DNA from: Desulfovibrio sp. Dsv1
GTDB taxonomy: Bacteria; Desulfobacterota; Desulfovibrionia; Desulfovibrionales; Desulfovibrionaceae
Direction of reading: 5' to 3'
Length of the DNA stretch: 7,881 nucleotides
Assembly (NCBI GenBank): GCA_000403945.1
Contig: APFI01000143.1
Span: 1 to 7,881 of the forward strand
In this document: positions 5,741-7,881 of the stretch, piece after piece
Position numbering within the stretch: the first letter of the stretch is position 1
Layout: each line of letters starts with the position of its first letter
Notes under the pieces: generated by a model
What the model was told of the DNA's origin: nothing
Databases searched by the model: none
What the model saw: only the letters and a program-made list of their open reading frames with translations
Made by a program: the position numbers and the translations under genes

Positions 5741-6880
5741 ATGCTGACGACCATTATTGCCGTAATCATTGTCTTGGGCGGCCTGATCTTTTTCCACGAG
5801 CTGGGACACTTTGCCGTGGCCCGCGCTCTGGGCATGGGAGTGTCCACCTTTTCTCTGGGCTTCGGTCCCAAAATCCTCAGATGCAAGCGGGGCAAGACCG
5901 AATATGCACTGTCTCTGGTGCCGCTGGGCGGCTATGTGGCCTTGGTGGGCGAAAGCGACGGGGCCGACATTCCCGAGGACTTCAGCAAAGAGGAAAGCTT
6001 CGCCCTGCGTCCGGCTTGGCAGCGCCTGCTGGTGATGGCCGCCGGCCCCACGGCCAATATCGTGCTGGCATGGCTGCTCTGCTGGGGTCTGGCCTTCGGC
6101 TGGGGCACGCCGGTTCTGCTGCCCCAAGTGGGCGCGGTGACTGAAAACAGCCCGGCGGCCAAGGCCGGTCTGCGGCCCGGCGATCGCATCCTGAGCGTTG
6201 ACGGCCAGACTGTGGGAAGCTGGGAAGCCATGTCCGACGCCATCGCCCGCAGCAACGGCAAACCCATGCACCTGGAAGTGGAGCGTGTCGGCCTTGGCGA
6301 TGCCACGCAGCCCCCTTCCGACGCTGGAGGACAGCGCGGCCAAGTCTGGATGGCAAAATACGATAGGCTGGCTCTGGAGCTGACGGCGGAACGCGCCACG
6401 CGCAAAACCATTTTCGGCGAGAACGAGACGGCCTGGCTCATCGGCGTACGGGCGGCGGGCAGTGTGGCAACCCATCAGAAAAGCTTCTGGGACGCGGCCT
6501 CGGCGGGCGCGGACCAGACTTGGCGAATGGTCTCCCTGACTTGGCAGAGTTTCGTCAAACTGGCCGAGCGGGTAGTGCCTCTGGATCAGGTGGGCGGCCC
6601 GATCATGATTGCCCAGATGGTGGGCGAACAGGCCCACCAGGGCATGGCGGGCCTGCTGGCGCTTGCGGCGCTGATCAGCGTCAACTTGGGCATTCTGAAC
6701 CTGCTGCCCATCCCCATTCTGGACGGCGGGCAGATGGTCTTCTGTTTGCTGGAAATTCTCTTCCGGCGGCCCGTAAACCGCAAAGTGCAGGAATACGCCA
6801 TGCGCGTGGGTCTGGCTCTGCTTATCGGCCTGATGCTGCTGGCCACGTTCAACGACGTCTGGCGGTTGCTCAAGAGCTGA
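5741..6880 (+). CDS. rseP: RseP-type site-2 intramembrane zinc metalloprotease
   Basis: A 379-residue inner-membrane protease of the RseP/S2P family, which cuts membrane-spanning regulators (such as anti-sigma factors) and signal peptide remnants within the bilayer. The first membrane segment carries the zinc motif HELGH at residues 19-23. A second has the conserved AAGPTANIVLAWLL (about 100-113). A PDZ domain follows at about 127-185, with the NSPAAKAGLRPGDRI pocket region. Near the end NLLPIPILDGG (320-330) supplies the third zinc ligand, D328, and a last helix lies at about 355-371. Only one PDZ domain is evident, whereas E. coli RseP (450 aa) has two. The start is set by GGAG at 5730-5733, 7 bases upstream. 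Its substrate is unknown: no anti-sigma factor gene is in the window. Confidence 0.95.
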   Translation: MLTTIIAVIIVLGGLIFFHELGHFAVARALGMGVSTFSLGFGPKILRCKRGKTEYALSLVPLGGYVALVGESDGADIPEDFSKEESFALRPAWQRLLVMAAGPTANIVLAWLLCWGLAFGWGTPVLLPQVGAVTENSPAAKAGLRPGDRILSVDGQTVGSWEAMSDAIARSNGKPMHLEVERVGLGDATQPPSDAGGQRGQVWMAKYDRLALELTAERATRKTIFGENETAWLIGVRAAGSVATHQKSFWDAASAGADQTWRMVSLTWQSFVKLAERVVPLDQVGGPIMIAQMVGEQAHQGMAGLLALAALISVNLGILNLLPIPILDGGQMVFCLLEILFRRPVNRKVQEYAMRVGLALLIGLMLLATFNDVWRLLKS

Positions 6881-6898
6881 ACCGCGCGGGGAGGGCAT

Positions 6899-7711
6899 AT
6901 GAACGCGCATTCCACAGGTCTGGAGCTTATTCTTAACGCCGCCGAGGGGGTATTGCAGATCGCGGTCACGGACAATGAACGTCTGCTCTGCGCTCAGGAG
7001 TGGCACCGGGCCGAGCGAGCCACGGAAATTCTGACTCCGGCCCTGCGGGATATCTGCGCCTCGCTGGAGATGCGTTTGGCGGATTTCCGGCGTATCGCCT
7101 GCGTACGCGGCCCCGGCTCGTTCACCGGCATCCGTCTGGTGCTGACCACGGCGGCGGCCCTGCGCCGCACGGGCGGCGCCCGGCTGGCCGGGCTGGACTA
7201 TATGCAGGCCCTAGCCACCAGTGCGGTGCTCCGTCGCGGCCTGCTCTACGGCGCGCCGCTCTGGGTGCTGATCCATGCCCGCCGCAATCAGGTCCACTGC
7301 CAGCCCTTTGTCGCCTACGGCCCGCAGATTCCGGCCCAGCCGCTGGAAGCTGTGGAACTCTGCCCGCCTGATGAGGCTTTGCGCCGCATCGCCGGGCGGC
7401 CGGGTCACGTTTGCGGCAGTGGACTGATCCGCAACGCCGCGTTTTTCACGCCCCCCCGGACGGGCTCAGGCCCCGCCGGAGCTGAAGAAGCCTGCGTGAT
7501 GCCGGAACTGACCAGCCCGGACATCCCGGCCCTCCGACTGCTGGCCCGGCACGGGGATTACTTTCCTCAAGATCTGGAGCCGGTCTATGTGCGGTCCTGC
7601 GACGCGGTGGACAATCTGCCTCAGCTGGCCGGGCGTCAAGGCTTGGACGGCGGAGAGGCCGTCAGCGCTCTGGACGTCCTGCTGACGCGCACGCCCAAAA
7701 GCGAAATCTGA
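6899..7711 (+). CDS. tsaB: TsaB-like tRNA threonylcarbamoyladenosine (t6A) protein
   Basis: A 270-residue protein of the TsaB family, a scaffold that dimerises with TsaD and works with TsaE in adding threonylcarbamoyl to A37 of ANN-decoding tRNAs. The clearest family mark is GPGSFTGIR at residues 71-79, followed by the helix with a conserved arginine pair (LRRTGGARLAGLDYMQALA). The LEPVYVRS near residues 222-229 matches the usual end of the TsaB core (P-x-Y-x-R). It is divergent: the N-terminal first strand reads LILNAAEGVLQIAV where most members have an AIDTS-like stretch, so the usual aspartate is replaced by asparagine. It is also longer than E. coli TsaB (231 aa), with a C-terminal tail of about 40 residues. 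GGGAGG upstream sets the start, 18 bp after rseP. Confidence 0.85.
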   Translation: MNAHSTGLELILNAAEGVLQIAVTDNERLLCAQEWHRAERATEILTPALRDICASLEMRLADFRRIACVRGPGSFTGIRLVLTTAAALRRTGGARLAGLDYMQALATSAVLRRGLLYGAPLWVLIHARRNQVHCQPFVAYGPQIPAQPLEAVELCPPDEALRRIAGRPGHVCGSGLIRNAAFFTPPRTGSGPAGAEEACVMPELTSPDIPALRLLARHGDYFPQDLEPVYVRSCDAVDNLPQLAGRQGLDGGEAVSALDVLLTRTPKSEI

Positions 7712-7791
7712 TCACGCTCTCGCTTCTTTCCCCGCCATTCCCCCGACATCCGGCACAGGGAAGGTCTGATGCAACATTTTTTCGCCGTAAT

Positions 7792-7820
7792 TTGACGTTA
7801 CATTCATCATAATTTCTAAA
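7792..7820 (+). promoter_or_regulatory. Sigma-70-like promoter before the last gene
   Basis: TTGACG (7792-7797) matches the -35 consensus at 5 of 6 positions. TCTAAA (7815-7820), 17 bp downstream, matches the -10 at 4 of 6. The surrounding 60 bases are noticeably more AT-rich than the genes. Transcription would start near 7827 and give a short leader of about 35 bases before the ATG at 7863. This marks a new transcription unit after tsaB. No clear terminator was found between tsaB and this site. Confidence 0.55.
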
Positions 7821-7862
7821 AGGGAAGGAAAACAGGGGATGCAGGAGGCACGGAGGTGTCCC

Positions 7863-7881
7863 ATGCGTACGCTGTTTTATC
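7863..7881 (+). CDS. Start of an unidentified gene, cut by window edge
   Basis: An ATG at 7863 opens a frame MRTLFY that leaves the window after six codons. GGAGG at 7852-7856, 6 bases upstream, is the strongest ribosome binding site in this stretch. An in-frame ATG at 7839 is possible but would follow the predicted transcription start by only about a dozen bases and leave no room for a binding site. Six residues are not enough to identify the product. Confidence 0.55.

Noticed and set aside
5537..7006. A 489-codon open frame on the minus strand opposite dxr/rseP/tsaB
   Set aside because: Antisense shadow of GC-rich coding DNA; low-complexity His/Gln/Ala composition, no domain, no ribosome binding site, and it crosses three well-supported genes.
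1..7881. CRISPR arrays, tRNA or rRNA genes, phage or defence genes
   Set aside because: No regularly spaced repeats, cloverleaf-like sequence, rRNA motifs or defence-type proteins were seen on either strand.

Overview
The window is GC-rich and its genes and gene order look like a Desulfovibrio-type sulfate reducer (Desulfovibrionaceae). That placement rests on recalled gene order (pyrH-frr-uppS-cdsA-dxr-rseP-tsaB) and protein character, not on a database match. Nearly all of it is core housekeeping DNA; the surprise is a rearranged left end.

Left end (1-1339). The first 138 bases, read on the minus strand, encode residues 1-46 of UMP kinase (PyrH). Going further right on the minus strand come, in reverse order, a small DUF4911-like gene (250-624), azlD (624-980) and the last 99 codons of azlC (977-1276). 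At about 1277/1278 the sequence jumps to the plus strand inside pyrH, which then runs intact from residue 27 to its stop at 1918. Bases 1-62 are a perfect inverted copy of 1278-1339, so pyrH residues 27-46 are present twice, head to head. The ancestral order is evidently azlC-azlD-DUF4911-pyrH-frr, and joining the two pieces gives a normal 238-residue PyrH. The simplest reading is a fold-back chimera from amplification or assembly. A real inverted duplication or an invertible segment is the alternative, because flipping 63-1277 across the 62-bp repeat would rebuild an intact pyrH.

Main operon (1280-7711, plus strand). pyrH (UTP/CTP supply) and frr (ribosome recycling) are followed by a 186-bp gap holding a probable intrinsic terminator. 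Then come uppS (undecaprenyl diphosphate for wall and envelope glycans), cdsA (CDP-diacylglycerol for phospholipids), dxr (MEP-pathway isoprenoid precursors that feed UppS), rseP (intramembrane site-2 protease) and tsaB (tRNA t6A modification). uppS and cdsA overlap by 11 bp; dxr-rseP and rseP-tsaB are 13 and 18 bp apart. The 131-bp cdsA-dxr gap contains a nested pair of perfect inverted repeats that could act as an attenuator-like leader.

Right end (7712-7881). After tsaB there is a relatively AT-rich stretch with a good sigma-70-like promoter, then a strong ribosome binding site and the first six codons of a gene that leaves the window. I saw no tRNA, rRNA, CRISPR array or insertion sequence. 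I did not find a convincing new biological system; the most interesting items are the inverted pyrH junction and the dxr leader structure.
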